Assembly: GCA_022844135.1 (NCBI GenBank)
Contig: JALHMG010000025.1
Span: forward strand, 1 to 64,000
Direction: 5' to 3'
From: Lysobacterales bacterium
GTDB taxonomy: Bacteria > Pseudomonadota > Gammaproteobacteria > Xanthomonadales > SZUA-5
Length of the DNA: 64,000 nucleotides
A program made the position numbers and the translations under genes. The notes under the pieces were generated by a model that was given only the letters and a program-made list of their open reading frames with translations, was not told where the DNA came from and ran no database searches. Positions 50,413-60,400 of this stretch are shown one piece after another. Position 1 is the stretch's first letter. Every line of letters begins with the position of its first letter.

Positions 50413-51150
50413 TCAATCGTCGTAGCCTTGCTCGGCGGCGATGCGCCGACGCTGCTGACTCACCCAATACCCGAGCCACCACTGAACGATATTCAACAGG
50501 AAAAAGACCAGTCCTGGCGCGGCTGCAAGAACCGGCGAAACGCCTGCCGGCAGCAACAGGCACACCAGTAACGACAGGCACGAGACCAACACGACTGCCG
50601 TCCAGCCCCAAAGCGATGCGCTGGTGATGACGCGCTCGATCGGAGTGAGCGCCAGGATGTCGGCCTGGCGCGCGGCATGCCGCGTCAATAACATCAAGAT
50701 CGTGCCCATGCCGGCCATGGCCACCGCGAAGCTGCCGAAGTACCAGCGCACATCGCTCAAGCTGATCAGCCTCACCTCCGACGGAAAGAAGCCGCCGCTG
50801 ATCAAGGCAAAAAAGCCGCTGAAAATCATCCGCAGCGGATAAACGAAGATCAGCACCAGGAACACCAGCAACACGCTCAGATTGCTGCTGTAGGCATCGT
50901 CTATACCGTAGCGTCGGCTCCACTCGTCGTGCCCGCGCCAGAACACCATGATCAAGGCGAAGCTGGCGGCAAAGGCCGGAATCAGCTTCAGCGCCTCTTT
51001 GAGCTCAGCGATGGTTTCCGGCACGTCCCCAACGCTGATGACCAGCATCGACACCGCAAAGGCAAATGCGGCGTCGACAAAGGTCTCCAGTCGCGTGACC
51101 CGATCGCCACGCTCGCGAAAACCATCCTGTCGCAGCCTGGTGTCGCTCAC
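50413..51150 (-). CDS. TMEM175/DUF1211-like potassium channel
   Basis: This 245-residue polytopic membrane protein has six hydrophobic helices. The first carries the TMEM175-type motif (RLETFVDAAFAFAVSMLVISVGD), where family members have (R/K)hxxhxDxxFAhxhT. Further helices include LIPAFAASFALIMVFWRGHDEW, SVLLVFLVLIFVYPLRMIFSG, FGSFAVAMAGMGTILMLLT and AVVLVSCLSLLVCLLLPAG. Bacterial TMEM175 forms K+-selective channels. It overlaps the upstream DUF1993 gene in an ATGA-type junction. Confidence 0.8.
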   Translation of the reverse strand: MSDTRLRQDGFRERGDRVTRLETFVDAAFAFAVSMLVISVGDVPETIAELKEALKLIPAFAASFALIMVFWRGHDEWSRRYGIDDAYSSNLSVLLVFLVLIFVYPLRMIFSGFFALISGGFFPSEVRLISLSDVRWYFGSFAVAMAGMGTILMLLTRHAARQADILALTPIERVITSASLWGWTAVVLVSCLSLLVCLLLPAGVSPVLAAAPGLVFFLLNIVQWWLGYWVSQQRRRIAAEQGYDD

Positions 51151-51659
51151 AGCGTCGGCAGGCTCCCCAGAAAGTCCTTCTTGCCGAGCGGAACGCCATT
51201 GGCGCGCAAGATCGCGTATGCGGAGGTCAGGTGGAAGTAGAAGTTCGGCAGCCCGTAATGCACCAGATAATCGCTGCCCTTGAAGCGACGTTCGTTGGGC
51301 GTGCCCGGACGCAGCACGATCACCCGCTCCTCGCCGGCCTCGATGGCTGCCGGATCGATACTCTTGGCGAAGCCGATCGACACCTCGATCAACTGCTTCA
51401 ACTCGGCGATCGATTGCTGGGTGTCGGGCTGGCTCAGGACATCGATGCCTGCGAGCCGCGCCGGCACGCCACGCGCAAAATCGCAGGCGATCTGCACTTG
51501 CCGCTGCAGCGGGAACATGTCGACGATCAGACGTTGGCCCAGGAGTTGGTCGGCCTCGTAACCGATCGCAGTCGCATGGGTCGCGGCTTTATCGAGCATC
51601 GCGCTCAAGTTGTTCAAGGCGTGCGCGATCGGCGGCACTGTGGCGGTGTAGAGGTTCAT
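51147..51659 (-). CDS. DUF1993 family protein
   Basis: This 170-residue cytosolic protein of the DUF1993 family has the expected DinB-like helical pattern: YTATVPPIAHALNNLSAMLDKAATHA, LIVDMFPLQRQVQIACDFARGVPARLAG, and the C-terminal HYGLPNFYFHLTSAYAILRANGVPLGKKDFLG. Function unknown. ATG 51659 has an AAGGAA site; a longer frame to 51785 would translate the heptamer repeats. It is probably co-transcribed with the TMEM175-like channel gene downstream. Confidence 0.85.
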   Translation of the reverse strand: MNLYTATVPPIAHALNNLSAMLDKAATHATAIGYEADQLLGQRLIVDMFPLQRQVQIACDFARGVPARLAGIDVLSQPDTQQSIAELKQLIEVSIGFAKSIDPAAIEAGEERVIVLRPGTPNERRFKGSDYLVHYGLPNFYFHLTSAYAILRANGVPLGKKDFLGSLPTL

Positions 51660-51686
51660 GGCTGTGTTCCTTGTCGGTGATATTTC

Positions 51687-51754
51687 GGTTGCTGGCGGTT
51701 GGTCGTTGGTCGCGCCGCTGTTGTTGCCAACAACCGCGAACCAACAACCTACAA
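51687..51754. repeat. Inverted pair of 7-bp-periodic repeat blocks (CCAACAA-type)
   Basis: The left block at 51687-51714 has heptamers GGTTGCT, GGCGGTT, GGTCGTT, GGTCGCG. The right block at 51727-51754 has CCAACAA, CCGCGAA, CCAACAA, CCTACAA. The two blocks are broadly reverse-complementary, so a hairpin with a 12-nt loop region can form. It lies between the gcvT stop and the DUF1993 start, both minus strand, with its right end 5 bp from the gcvT stop. Confidence 0.7.
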
Positions 51755-51759
51755 TCGCT

Positions 51760-52839
51760 TCACACGGCTTTGCCCTCGCGCACAAAGCTCGCCCCGCAGA
51801 TGCGCACCGGCATCAGTTTGCCGCGGATGTCGACTTGCGCCTCGCCGCTGGCGCCTGCAGGCACGCGCGCCAAGGCGATCGCTTTGCTCAAGGTGGGCGA
51901 GAAGGTTCCGGACAGGATTTCGCCGATACCTTTGTCGGTGTGCACGACCTGGCCATGCCGAAGCACTCCCTTTTCGTCCATGATCAGGCCCACCATGACG
52001 CGCTCGACGCCGCGCGCCTTCTGCGCTTCCAGTGCACCGCGCCCGATGAAATCGCGATCGGGCGGATCGAGCGCAACGGTCCAGGCAAGATTGGCCTCAA
52101 ACGGCGTTACGTTTTCGTCCATGTCCTGTCCATACAGATTCAGGCCGGCCTCCAGGCGCAGCGTGTCGCGGGCGCCAAGGCCACAGGGTTTCACGCCGGC
52201 GGCATGCAGGCGCGCCCAGAAATCGGCGGCAGCGGTTGCTGGCAGCACGATCTCGAAGCCGTCCTCGCCGGTGTAACCGGTGCGCGCGACGAACAGGTCG
52301 CCGGCCTGCAGCGCCGCAAATCGACCCAGCGCGAGAGCGGCCGCATTCTGCTCGCCGAGCAAGCTCGCCACCGTCGAGCGCGCGTTCGGGCCTTGCACGG
52401 CAATCATCGCCAGGTCTTCGCGCTCTTTCACGTCGATACCGAAGGCGCCGGCCTGGGCGCGAATCCATGCGAGGTCTTTCTCGCGTGTGGCGGCGTTGAC
52501 CACGAGACGGAAGAAATCCTCGCGCATGAAGTACACGATCAAGTCGTCGATCACGCCGCCGCGTTCGTTCAACATGCAGGTGTAGAGCGCCTTGCCGGCG
52601 GTCTTGAGCTTGTCGACGTTGTTGGCGACGAGTGTTTTCAAGAACGCCCGGCAACGCTCGCCGGTGAGATCGACCACGGTCATATGCGAGACATCGAACA
52701 TGCCCTGATCGCGCCGCACCTGATGGTGCTCTTCGATCTGCGAGCCATAGTGCAGCGGCATTTCCCAGCCGCCGAAATCCACCAGCTTGGCGTTGTGCGC
52801 GCGGTGCGCGGCATTCAGCGGCGTTTGCTTCAGCGACAT
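51760..52839 (-). CDS. gcvT: Aminomethyltransferase (glycine cleavage T-protein)
   Basis: The T-protein transfers the methylene of aminomethyl-lipoyl-H to tetrahydrofolate. This 359-residue protein has the usual features: N-terminal [48 protein letters not shown], and the C-terminal [22 protein letters not shown] with the catalytic Asp. The barrel domain ends with [21 protein letters not shown] 52839 is the normal start; a longer frame to 52932 would overlap the divergent DUF456 gene. GcvH and gcvP are not in the window. Confidence 0.95.
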   Translation of the reverse strand: MSLKQTPLNAAHRAHNAKLVDFGGWEMPLHYGSQIEEHHQVRRDQGMFDVSHMTVVDLTGERCRAFLKTLVANNVDKLKTAGKALYTCMLNERGGVIDDLIVYFMREDFFRLVVNAATREKDLAWIRAQAGAFGIDVKEREDLAMIAVQGPNARSTVASLLGEQNAAALALGRFAALQAGDLFVARTGYTGEDGFEIVLPATAAADFWARLHAAGVKPCGLGARDTLRLEAGLNLYGQDMDENVTPFEANLAWTVALDPPDRDFIGRGALEAQKARGVERVMVGLIMDEKGVLRHGQVVHTDKGIGEILSGTFSPTLSKAIALARVPAGASGEAQVDIRGKLMPVRICGASFVREGKAV

Positions 52840-52924
52840 GGGCAGCGGCTCCGGCAAGAACAGGCAGCGGATCATAGACGTTCGGCACGGTGCGCTTGAC
52901 GTTTGCGTCGGTAACATCCGCGAT

Positions 52925-53404
52925 ATGGACATCGCACTTTACGTACTTGCCGCGTTGCTCGTTCTGATCGGGCTGGCCGGCACCATTCTTCCCGCACTGC
53001 CTGGCTTGCCGGTGGTTTTCGCTGGACTGCTGCTCGCGGCTTGGGTCGATGACTTCGTGCGCATCGGCTGGTTTACGTTGCTGATTCTCGGGCTGCTGAC
53101 AGCGCTGGCGCTGGTCGTGGACTTTGTGGCCACGCTGCTCGGCACCAAAAAGGTCGGCGCCAGCAAGCTTGCGGTGGCCGGCGCAGCCGTCGGCACACTG
53201 CTGGGTCTGTTTTTCGGATTCATCGGCCTGCTCGTCGGCCCCTTCGTGGGCGCGTTGGCGGGCGAACTGATCGCCGGCAAACAGTTGCAGCAGGCGGCCA
53301 AAGCTGGCGTAGGCGCGTGGCTGGGTTTTTTGATCGGTTCGGTGGCGAAGATCGGCTTAGCCTTCACAATGCTTGGGGTATTCGCGCTGAGCTGGTGGAT
53401 TTGA
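52925..53404 (+). CDS. DUF456 membrane protein
   Basis: This 159-residue multi-pass membrane protein has DUF456 features: [36 protein letters not shown] at the start. The family's two Gly-rich tandem halves follow ([66 protein letters not shown]). Function unknown. ATG 52925 lies 85 bp from the divergent gcvT start, so the two share a short promoter region. Confidence 0.85.
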   Translation: MDIALYVLAALLVLIGLAGTILPALPGLPVVFAGLLLAAWVDDFVRIGWFTLLILGLLTALALVVDFVATLLGTKKVGASKLAVAGAAVGTLLGLFFGFIGLLVGPFVGALAGELIAGKQLQQAAKAGVGAWLGFLIGSVAKIGLAFTMLGVFALSWWI

Positions 53405-53460
53405 CGCGGCTTAACGCCGAATTTCGTAATCTCCTTTCAATGACGGGCCGGAGAGATTCG

Positions 53461-53715
53461 ATGAAGCTCCTTTGGATTGCGGCGCTCGGCGCCGCGCAGA
53501 GCGTGGCAGCAGCCGACGCGACCATCGCCGTCGACACGCAGCCACTGGCAACGCGTGTCGACAAAACCCATCGTGTCGCCAGCATCCAGCGCCCTGAAGC
53601 CGTGCATGCGGTGCGCGCTACGCTGGGGAGCGATGGTCGCATCAGCTACAACTGCGCAGCGGCGACCGGAGCGGATTTGCGCTTCACCAAACCCAGCGTA
53701 CAAAGGGAGCGGTGA
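53461..53715 (+). CDS. Small exported protein preceding the metalloprotease
   Basis: This 84-residue protein has a signal peptide (MKLLWIAALGAAQSVAAAD) and a short mature region with a single Cys (ISYNCAAATGADLRF). A GGAGAG site precedes ATG 53461. Its TGA lies one base before the start of the metalloprotease gene, so the two are co-transcribed and probably work together, for example as inhibitor or accessory peptide (inference). No characterised family recognised. Confidence 0.65.
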   Translation: MKLLWIAALGAAQSVAAADATIAVDTQPLATRVDKTHRVASIQRPEAVHAVRATLGSDGRISYNCAAATGADLRFTKPSVQRER

Positions 53716-53716
53716 G

Positions 53717-55984
53717 ATGCGTGTTCTGATCGCTGGCTTTTTGCTGCTGATGGCCGCCAACGCTGCGGCGCAAACCGCTGGCCTGACGCTTGGGCAGCGT
53801 ACGACGTTCGCGTTGCCGGCGAACGCCTACACGACCGGGCTGCATGTCGATATCCCGCCGGGCACAACCAAGATCAAGGTCGAGCTGGACAACGATTCGG
53901 GCGATGAGGACCTCGATTTGTTCTTGCGCTTCGGCTCGCGCTTTACGCCGCTGAACGCTTACGGCCAGCCGATGTCGCTCGATGAGCTCAGCGAGCAGGC
54001 GCACTATTACGCGATCAGCGGCGGCGACGAAGAGGCGATCACGGTTGGCCGCAGCAACAAGCAGCCGGCTCGGGGTGGCCGCTGGTATCTGGCGGTCGTC
54101 AGTTTTGCGCCGCGGCAGATCAATGCGCGCATCAAGGTCGAAGCAACCACCGAGGCGCCCAAACCCGTCGAATTCCAGGTGCGTTTCGATTTGCCGGCGA
54201 GCGACTGCGATATCGCGCCGTGGAACGACCCAACACCGGTGACGCCGGTGGGCGGCAATCCTGGCACCACGCGCGGCGAGCAACGGCGCAACGCGATGAT
54301 CGAATCGCTGCGCCAGCTGGCAGCGGGATTCGACAGCGAAACGCCGATCATCGTTCGCGGCTGCTGGGATAACTTGAATGCCGAGGCCACGGGCGCGACG
54401 TTGGCGGCGGCATCGCCGGATAACTTCCTGCTCGACGACAACACGCTGGTGTTCAGCAGCGGCGGCTCGCTACCCGCCGCCCCGTACTTGCCCTCGAAGT
54501 ACGCGTTCTACTCCAGCGCCCCGGCCTCGCGCCTGGGCGGCACGCGCGCCTGCGCCCTGCAGGGCGGCAGTTGCGCCTCGGTCACCGACATGACCATCAC
54601 CTACAACAAGCGCATCGGCGAGCCAGGTGTGCTGGGCGGTGCGCAGTACTACCTGGGCTATAACGCGGTGCCTCCCGGCAGCGTCGACTTCGTCGGTGTG
54701 TCGGTGCACGAGCTGGGTCACGGGCTGGGGTTCATCAGCCTGGTACGACTCACCGCGAACAACAACGGACCGGTCGGCTCGTTGCCGTTCGATCGCGACG
54801 ACATCTTTGCCCGGCAAATGGTCGACAACCGGGTGTTTCCGAATCCGCAGTTCACGCGCCTGACCAACGCGCAGCGCGCGGATGTGATGGTCGGCATCAC
54901 CGGCTTGTCGTGGATCGACGATCGCGCCGCAAACTCGCCACAGAACACACCTTCTGGTTATCCAGGCGTGCTGATGTTCACTCCCAACCCCATTCGCCCA
55001 GGTTCGTCGGTGTCGCATCTGAGCGAGTTTTACATCGGCCAGTTGATGACGCCCTCGCTGGGCCTGGCACGCGGCAATCGCCAACTGGGCCTGGGTGTGC
55101 CGATGCTGTATGCGGCAGGTTGGGATCCGGCGCCGACATCGCCGCCGACGTACGCAGCTCCGTATTCGGGCCTGTGGTACGACCGCGATCGCGATGGGCA
55201 TGGATTCGACTTCCAACGCGTGCGTACCGATGCCAACGGCTACGACGTATACACGCTCGCGTTTTACACCTACGACGCGCAAGGCCGTCCCGAATGGTAT
55301 CTGGCCCTGGGTTCGCTGATCGATGGCGTGTTCCAGGCCGGGCTCACGGCGGGTGGGCAATCGCTGTTGCGCTATCGCTATGTGGCGCCAGGTTCGCCCT
55401 CGCAGGTGGTTGCCGATCAGTCCGGGACGGTGCGCCTGGACTTCAATCAAGCTGCCGACTCGCCGGCCTGTCGCGATGGCACTAGTCGCGCTGGCGTCGG
55501 CACCTTGGGGTCGCTCCGCTTCACGCTTGGCGGGCAAACGGCGGCGTGGTGTATCGAGGAATTGGTTCCGCGCTCGCAGCGTCCCGGCAGCGATCTGACC
55601 GGCACCTGGTATGCCGGCGAGGCAGACGCGGGCTGGGGTGCGAGTGTGGCCACGGTGGCGCGCGCCGGGGGCGGTCGCTTCCTGTTCAAAGCCCTGTACT
55701 TCCCGGACGCGACCAACGCCGGGCGCTGGGCTTACGGTTCGGCCGACAACTACACGCCTGGGCAGACCATTCCAGTGTTCGAGCGCCGCGGTTACTGCCG
55801 CTCCTGCCCGGTGTCTCTGACCGACACGCAAATCGGCACGATGACGGTGAATCTGACCCAACCCATCCAAGGCCCATCGCCTGCCAACCGCGTGAGCTTC
55901 GACGTCACCTACACTGGCCCCGAAGGTGGTCGCTTCACGCGCAGCAACTCGCCCTACGAGCTGCTGACGGCGCCGAACCAGTGA
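53717..55984 (+). CDS. Secreted zinc metalloprotease with C-terminal beta repeats
   Basis: This 755-residue exported protein has a signal peptide (MRVLIAGFLLLMAANAAAQ). A jelly-roll-like pre-peptidase region follows at about 30-150 (KIKVELDNDSGDEDLDLFLRFG, a PPC-type domain). A protease domain contains VSVHELGHGLGF, with the zinc-binding HExxH at about residues 331-335 but no obvious third histidine of the metzincin type nearby; a later His (SVSHLSEF) may serve. The C-terminal 230 residues contain two similar beta-rich units (YSGLWYDRDRDGHGFDFQRV... and LTGTWYAGEADAGWGASVATV...). Such WY..ds.GwG units recur in Lysobacterales and Burkholderiales secreted proteins. It probably digests extracellular protein. 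Confidence 0.82.
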   Translation: MRVLIAGFLLLMAANAAAQTAGLTLGQRTTFALPANAYTTGLHVDIPPGTTKIKVELDNDSGDEDLDLFLRFGSRFTPLNAYGQPMSLDELSEQAHYYAISGGDEEAITVGRSNKQPARGGRWYLAVVSFAPRQINARIKVEATTEAPKPVEFQVRFDLPASDCDIAPWNDPTPVTPVGGNPGTTRGEQRRNAMIESLRQLAAGFDSETPIIVRGCWDNLNAEATGATLAAASPDNFLLDDNTLVFSSGGSLPAAPYLPSKYAFYSSAPASRLGGTRACALQGGSCASVTDMTITYNKRIGEPGVLGGAQYYLGYNAVPPGSVDFVGVSVHELGHGLGFISLVRLTANNNGPVGSLPFDRDDIFARQMVDNRVFPNPQFTRLTNAQRADVMVGITGLSWIDDRAANSPQNTPSGYPGVLMFTPNPIRPGSSVSHLSEFYIGQLMTPSLGLARGNRQLGLGVPMLYAAGWDPAPTSPPTYAAPYSGLWYDRDRDGHGFDFQRVRTDANGYDVYTLAFYTYDAQGRPEWYLALGSLIDGVFQAGLTAGGQSLLRYRYVAPGSPSQVVADQSGTVRLDFNQAADSPACRDGTSRAGVGTLGSLRFTLGGQTAAWCIEELVPRSQRPGSDLTGTWYAGEADAGWGASVATVARAGGGRFLFKALYFPDATNAGRWAYGSADNYTPGQTIPVFERRGYCRSCPVSLTDTQIGTMTVNLTQPIQGPSPANRVSFDVTYTGPEGGRFTRSNSPYELLTAPNQ

Positions 55985-56012
55985 TGCGCTGCAAGAGCGA
56001 ACGGATAGCGAG

Positions 56013-56708
56013 CTATTCCCGCTCAAAAACATAGGGGCGTGTGGGCGGGACGCGGAACGCATAAGCGCCGGTTTCCAGGCGCCCCGATTCTTGGTAGTGC
56101 AAGGCGTTGCCGCTGCGTTCGATGCGGGCGTCGATGCCCATTTTGCGGCCCGATTGGGCGGTCAGCGTGCACTCGCTTGCTGTGATCTCGCCGCGCCACC
56201 CGGTGTCGGTGGGCATGAAGCGCAAGGCGCAGGCGGGGCCGTAGCCGCGGAGCTGGGTCGTGTTCAGGGTTTCGAACGCCGAGGGATCGTTGCTCCTGCC
56301 GGCGTACGGCGCGCCGTCGACGAAGGCGTAGAAGTCCATGCGCAGCTCGCCATCGCGCTGGTGAAAGCTCCAGATACGTTGACGGGTGATGTCGCCGCCA
56401 GCGTTGGCTTTGCGCCATTCCAGATACAGCACGGTGTCGCCGAGAGCCGGCGCGACGACCCTCGCAAAACGGGCGTGTTGCAGATCGAGCCAGTCGCCGT
56501 CTACCGAGGGCGGTACTTTGAGGGTGGGGCTCGCCGCACTGTATTGCCTGGCGTTGCTCCAAATGCCGCCGAGATCGTGCGCGATGCGCTCAGCGGTCAC
56601 CAACGCCGAGTCATCTGCCGGTGCCAACGCAGTTGACGACGGCTTTGGCGCAACGCTGACGCAGGCGGCGAGGATGGCGGTGAGCAGGGCGAGAATCGTG
56701 GTGCGCAT
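56013..56708 (-). CDS. CpcT/CpeT-like lipoprotein
   Basis: This 231-residue protein has a lipoprotein signal (MRTTILALLTAILAAC, lipobox LAAC). A CpcT/CpeT (DUF1001) beta-barrel-like domain follows (IAHDLGGIWSNARQYSA, VVAPALGDTVLYLEWRKANAG, RQRIWSFHQRDGELRMDFYAFVDG, LRGYGPACALRFMPTDTGWRGEITASECTL). In cyanobacteria the family attaches bilins to phycobiliproteins; non-photosynthetic homologues have unknown ligands. ATG 56708 places the lipobox correctly. Confidence 0.82.
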   Translation of the reverse strand: MRTTILALLTAILAACVSVAPKPSSTALAPADDSALVTAERIAHDLGGIWSNARQYSAASPTLKVPPSVDGDWLDLQHARFARVVAPALGDTVLYLEWRKANAGGDITRQRIWSFHQRDGELRMDFYAFVDGAPYAGRSNDPSAFETLNTTQLRGYGPACALRFMPTDTGWRGEITASECTLTAQSGRKMGIDARIERSGNALHYQESGRLETGAYAFRVPPTRPYVFERE

Positions 56709-56807
56709 TGAACTGCTGGCCTCCGGCGGCGGGGATATGTGACGTATTCGTTCGTGACCAGCGCCTGTCGAGGACGATGCTCGCCGGCTCACCAGCTCGC
56801 CAGACAG

Positions 56808-57371
56808 CTAACGCGCCGAGGCAAAAATCTGCTCGACGGCTGCGCGGTCGCGGTTGAAGTAGTGTTCCTCTGGCGCGGTGAACAGCAGCAGCGAGAGCGT
56901 GTCGTCGGCGCTTTCGGCCAGCAACAGCGCGCGATAGCGCAGGCCGCTGGGACGGGCCAGCGTGAGTTCGGCCCGCAATGCAGGTTTGCCGCCGAGGGTG
57001 GCCGGCTCCGTGCTGACGGTCTCGACGTTGTCCCAGCCGGCGGCTCTAAGGCCTTCGACGAGCAACTCCAGCGTGGCCACGCGCGAGAGCCCCTTGGCGA
57101 AGCGTACGCCCTCGACACCGACGCGGCGTTCGGTGCCGAAGAGCGGCCGGCCGGGTTCGAGATCCGCGATGATCCGCAGCGTGTTGAGTGGCGAGCCATC
57201 GCGCGTCCAGACGCGCTCGCCTTTGCTGCCGAAGCTGGTCCAGGTCAGCGGCGAGTCGAGCGCAATGCCATCGACGCTTTGCGGGCCGGTCTTTACCAGT
57301 TGTGTCGCACAGCCGCTGAGCAGCAAGGCAAGTGCGCATAGCGCGGCGCGGGTTCGGGTTTGGCGGATCAT
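56808..57371 (-). CDS. Lipoprotein of unknown function
   Basis: This 187-residue lipoprotein has the signal MIRQTRTRAALCALALLLSGC, lipobox LSGC. The mature part has alternating strands (GIALDSPLTWTSFGSKGERVWTRDG, LNTLRIIADLEPGRPL, GGKPALRAELTLARPSGLRYRALLLAE). No characterised family recognised. It lies 64 nt downstream of recB on the same strand, and may be read through from it, but no functional link to recombination is apparent. ATG 57371 gives the lipobox; a longer frame would extend into the recB end. Confidence 0.7.
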   Translation of the reverse strand: MIRQTRTRAALCALALLLSGCATQLVKTGPQSVDGIALDSPLTWTSFGSKGERVWTRDGSPLNTLRIIADLEPGRPLFGTERRVGVEGVRFAKGLSRVATLELLVEGLRAAGWDNVETVSTEPATLGGKPALRAELTLARPSGLRYRALLLAESADDTLSLLLFTAPEEHYFNRDRAAVEQIFASAR

Positions 57372-57435
57372 GTTGAGCGGCTCCGTGCGAATTCCGGACG
57401 CGGTACGCCGTGTATACATCAGCGCGCCTTCACCA

Positions 57436-60400
57436 TCACGCGCTGCCCTCCAGCAATTGATCGGCAGCGAGCACCCGCGCGATATCGATCGGTCGGCGCC
57501 AGACGCCGGCACCGGGTGCCAGATCCAGCCCGCGGACGAACAGGTAAATGCTGTCGCCCAGATAGCGCTGTGGCGTGTAGTCGTCGAGCCGATAGCCCAA
57601 GTAGCGGTGCAGGGCCACGCCGTAGATCAGTGCTTGCAGATCGTATTGATGCGCCTGCATGGCGCGATCCAGCGATGTGCCCTGGTAGTCGTCCAAGGTC
57701 AGCCCCAACGCATTGCTCTTGTAGTCGATCAGGTGATAGCGACCTTGCCAACGCGCGACCACATCGATGAAGCCCACCATCGCGCCCTTGAGCGACTCGT
57801 CTGCGCCGCGGCGACCGACCAGTGCGAACAAGTCCTGGGCGCGACCTGCGCGCACACGAAACTGAAAACCGAGTTCGGCGCGCTGCTCGGCGCTGGGCAG
57901 ATCGCGCAGGCGCCAACCGCCGCCCAGATCGGCGTCGAGCGTCCGGGTGAGCAGTTGGGCGACTTGTGCCGCGGCGCCGCGCGGCTGGCCTTCTTCCTCC
58001 AGCGCATCGCCGATGTCGCCAATGCGATCGAGCGGCGTGCGATCTTCTAGCAGCCGATGCAGCGCATTGCCAAATCGTGGACCGCGCAGGCGGTCGATCT
58101 CAAGCAACGCTGGATGGGCATCGGCGATCGCCTCCACAGCATTGGTCTGAAGTTCTGCGGACTCATCGCCAGCGCGCGGTGCTGCGTCGAGGTGCCGCGT
58201 GAGTGCGCTGAAGCTGAGCTGCGCGATGCGCGCCGGCAGTGCTGGCAATGCGCGAGCTGGTATGGGGCTTATCGCCGCGCTCGCTGGCGCATGCCAGCGC
58301 GCCGGGCCGGCGCGATCGACAACGGTACTGTCCTCAACCCCGTCGGCTTCGATGGCCGCTGCATCGACCAGCGCCGCCAGCTCGCCGCGGCGCTTATCGC
58401 CGGCGATTGCGTCGGTGTAGATATACAACCGATGCGCAGCGCGGGTGAGCGCCACGTACAAACGCCGGCCGTTTTCCTGTTCGTCTTCGCGCAAGTGCTG
58501 TTCCTTGCGCTCGTCGTGTTTCGGGCTGCCCAAGTCGTAAATGCGCACGCCATTTTCGGCGACACGCAGCATCGCCGGGGCCTTGTCGCGCGGTGGGCGC
58601 CAGGCCATCGGTACAAACACGCAAGGAAACTCAAGCCCTTTGGCCTTGTGCACGGTGAGCAGCTGCACACGTTGCCCGTCGCTGGCAATGCGCAGCAGGC
58701 GCTCGCGCCCGGACTCGCTATCGAGCCCGTCGTGGGCTTCGGCGCGCTGCGACTGCCACCATTCGAATTGCTCCGGCACCGTCCCAGCTGCGGCCGCGCT
58801 CAATTCCAGCAAGTGCCGAACGTCGGTCGCGATGCGCTCGCCAATGTCGAGCTGGCGCCACTGCGATCCCACGTCGCGCTGCAGAGCGGCGAGCACGGCA
58901 GCGATGCCGCCGGAATCGAAAGCGCGGCGCCAGTCGACCAGGCGCTGCGACCAGCGCCCTTGTAGCGCCGGATCGCCATCCAGGCGGTGGATGGCCAGCG
59001 CATCCAGGCCCAGCAATGGCGTAGCGAGCGCCGCGCGCCGCGCGCTGTCGCGCCCGAGATGCATGAGCGCATGTAACAGCAGCTGCACGTCGGATGCAGT
59101 ACGACTGGCGAATACGCTTTCGTTGCTGCTGGCCGCCACCGGCACCCCGCGGTATTCCAGCAGCGCACGCAGGTCCTTGACTTGATCGTTGGTGGACAAA
59201 AGCACCGCGATGTCGCCGGGACTCAGGGCGCGCTCCGCGATGCGCGGCGCGGCGTTCAGCAGCTCGACGATGTCGTTGGCGCATGCAGTCAGCGCGGCCT
59301 CGTCGCGCGCCTGGAGCGGCGCACCTTCGCTGCGGAAGCGCCGAATCCTGAGCGGCTCCTGGCGGTCGTTCAAGCCCGGCGGGCGCGCCGGTTCTCCCGG
59401 CAGCAGCGGCACATAGTCGATGCCAGCGCCGAAGAACGGGTCGCAATCCGCGTTCGCATATAGGGCATTCAATGCTTGCAACAATCGGGGGTCGCTGCGG
59501 AAGTTGTATGCGAGCCGGTATTGCCGTTCCTGAGGAATGCTTGCTTTCGCGGCCAGATAGGTCAGCAAGTCGCCGCCGCGGAAACGGTAGATCGCTTGTT
59601 TGGGATCGCCAATCAACAGCAGCGTGCGCGATCCGAACAGGCGCTCGAAAATGCGCCACTGGCGCGGATCGGTGTCCTGAAATTCGTCGATCAATGCAGC
59701 GCTGTAGTGCTGCTGGAGCCGCCTCGCCAAGGCCTCGCCGGTGGGCGCCTCCAGCGCCCGCAACACACCATCGATGAGCGCATCGAACGTGTGCGTGTCG
59801 CTGGCGTCGAGTCGCCGTTCGACGTCCAGCTTCACGGCATCCAGCGCCTCGCGCGCCAGCGCTGCGCTGACCACGCTTGCGGGTTGCGCGTGCGCATAAG
59901 CGAAGCGCTGCAAATCGGCAAACCACGCCACCGAGGCCAATGCACCTGGCGCGGCTTCCTGCTGGCGCAGATTGGCCAGCGTGAAGTTTTTCGCGGCCTG
60001 TTGGCACCACTTTTGATCGGGCATTTCGCCTTGCTCGAGCGCAGCGCAAAGCTCGCGCAGGCGCGCGCTCACCTGGCGCCTGCCGGCGGCGATTCGGCGC
60101 GTGTCGCCCGCAACCGCCCGCATCACGGCAATCGCCTTGGATGTGCGCAATTTCTCCGGCAACTCGAAATCGCTGAAGGTGGGCGCCTCGACGCGCGCAT
60201 CGCCCGCCGCCAGCAGCTCGCGCACGTTGCGCTTGAGTCTGCCGAGGTCGGCGTGGACCAGGCGCGGATCGGGATCGGGCAGGACGCGGCGACGCCAGAA
60301 ATCTTCCACACACTCATCCACCAGCGCGCTTCCAGAGACGGCCTGGCCGAGCGTCAGGCCGCGCGCTGTGTCCTCCGGAAAATCGCGCAGCACGCGTCGA

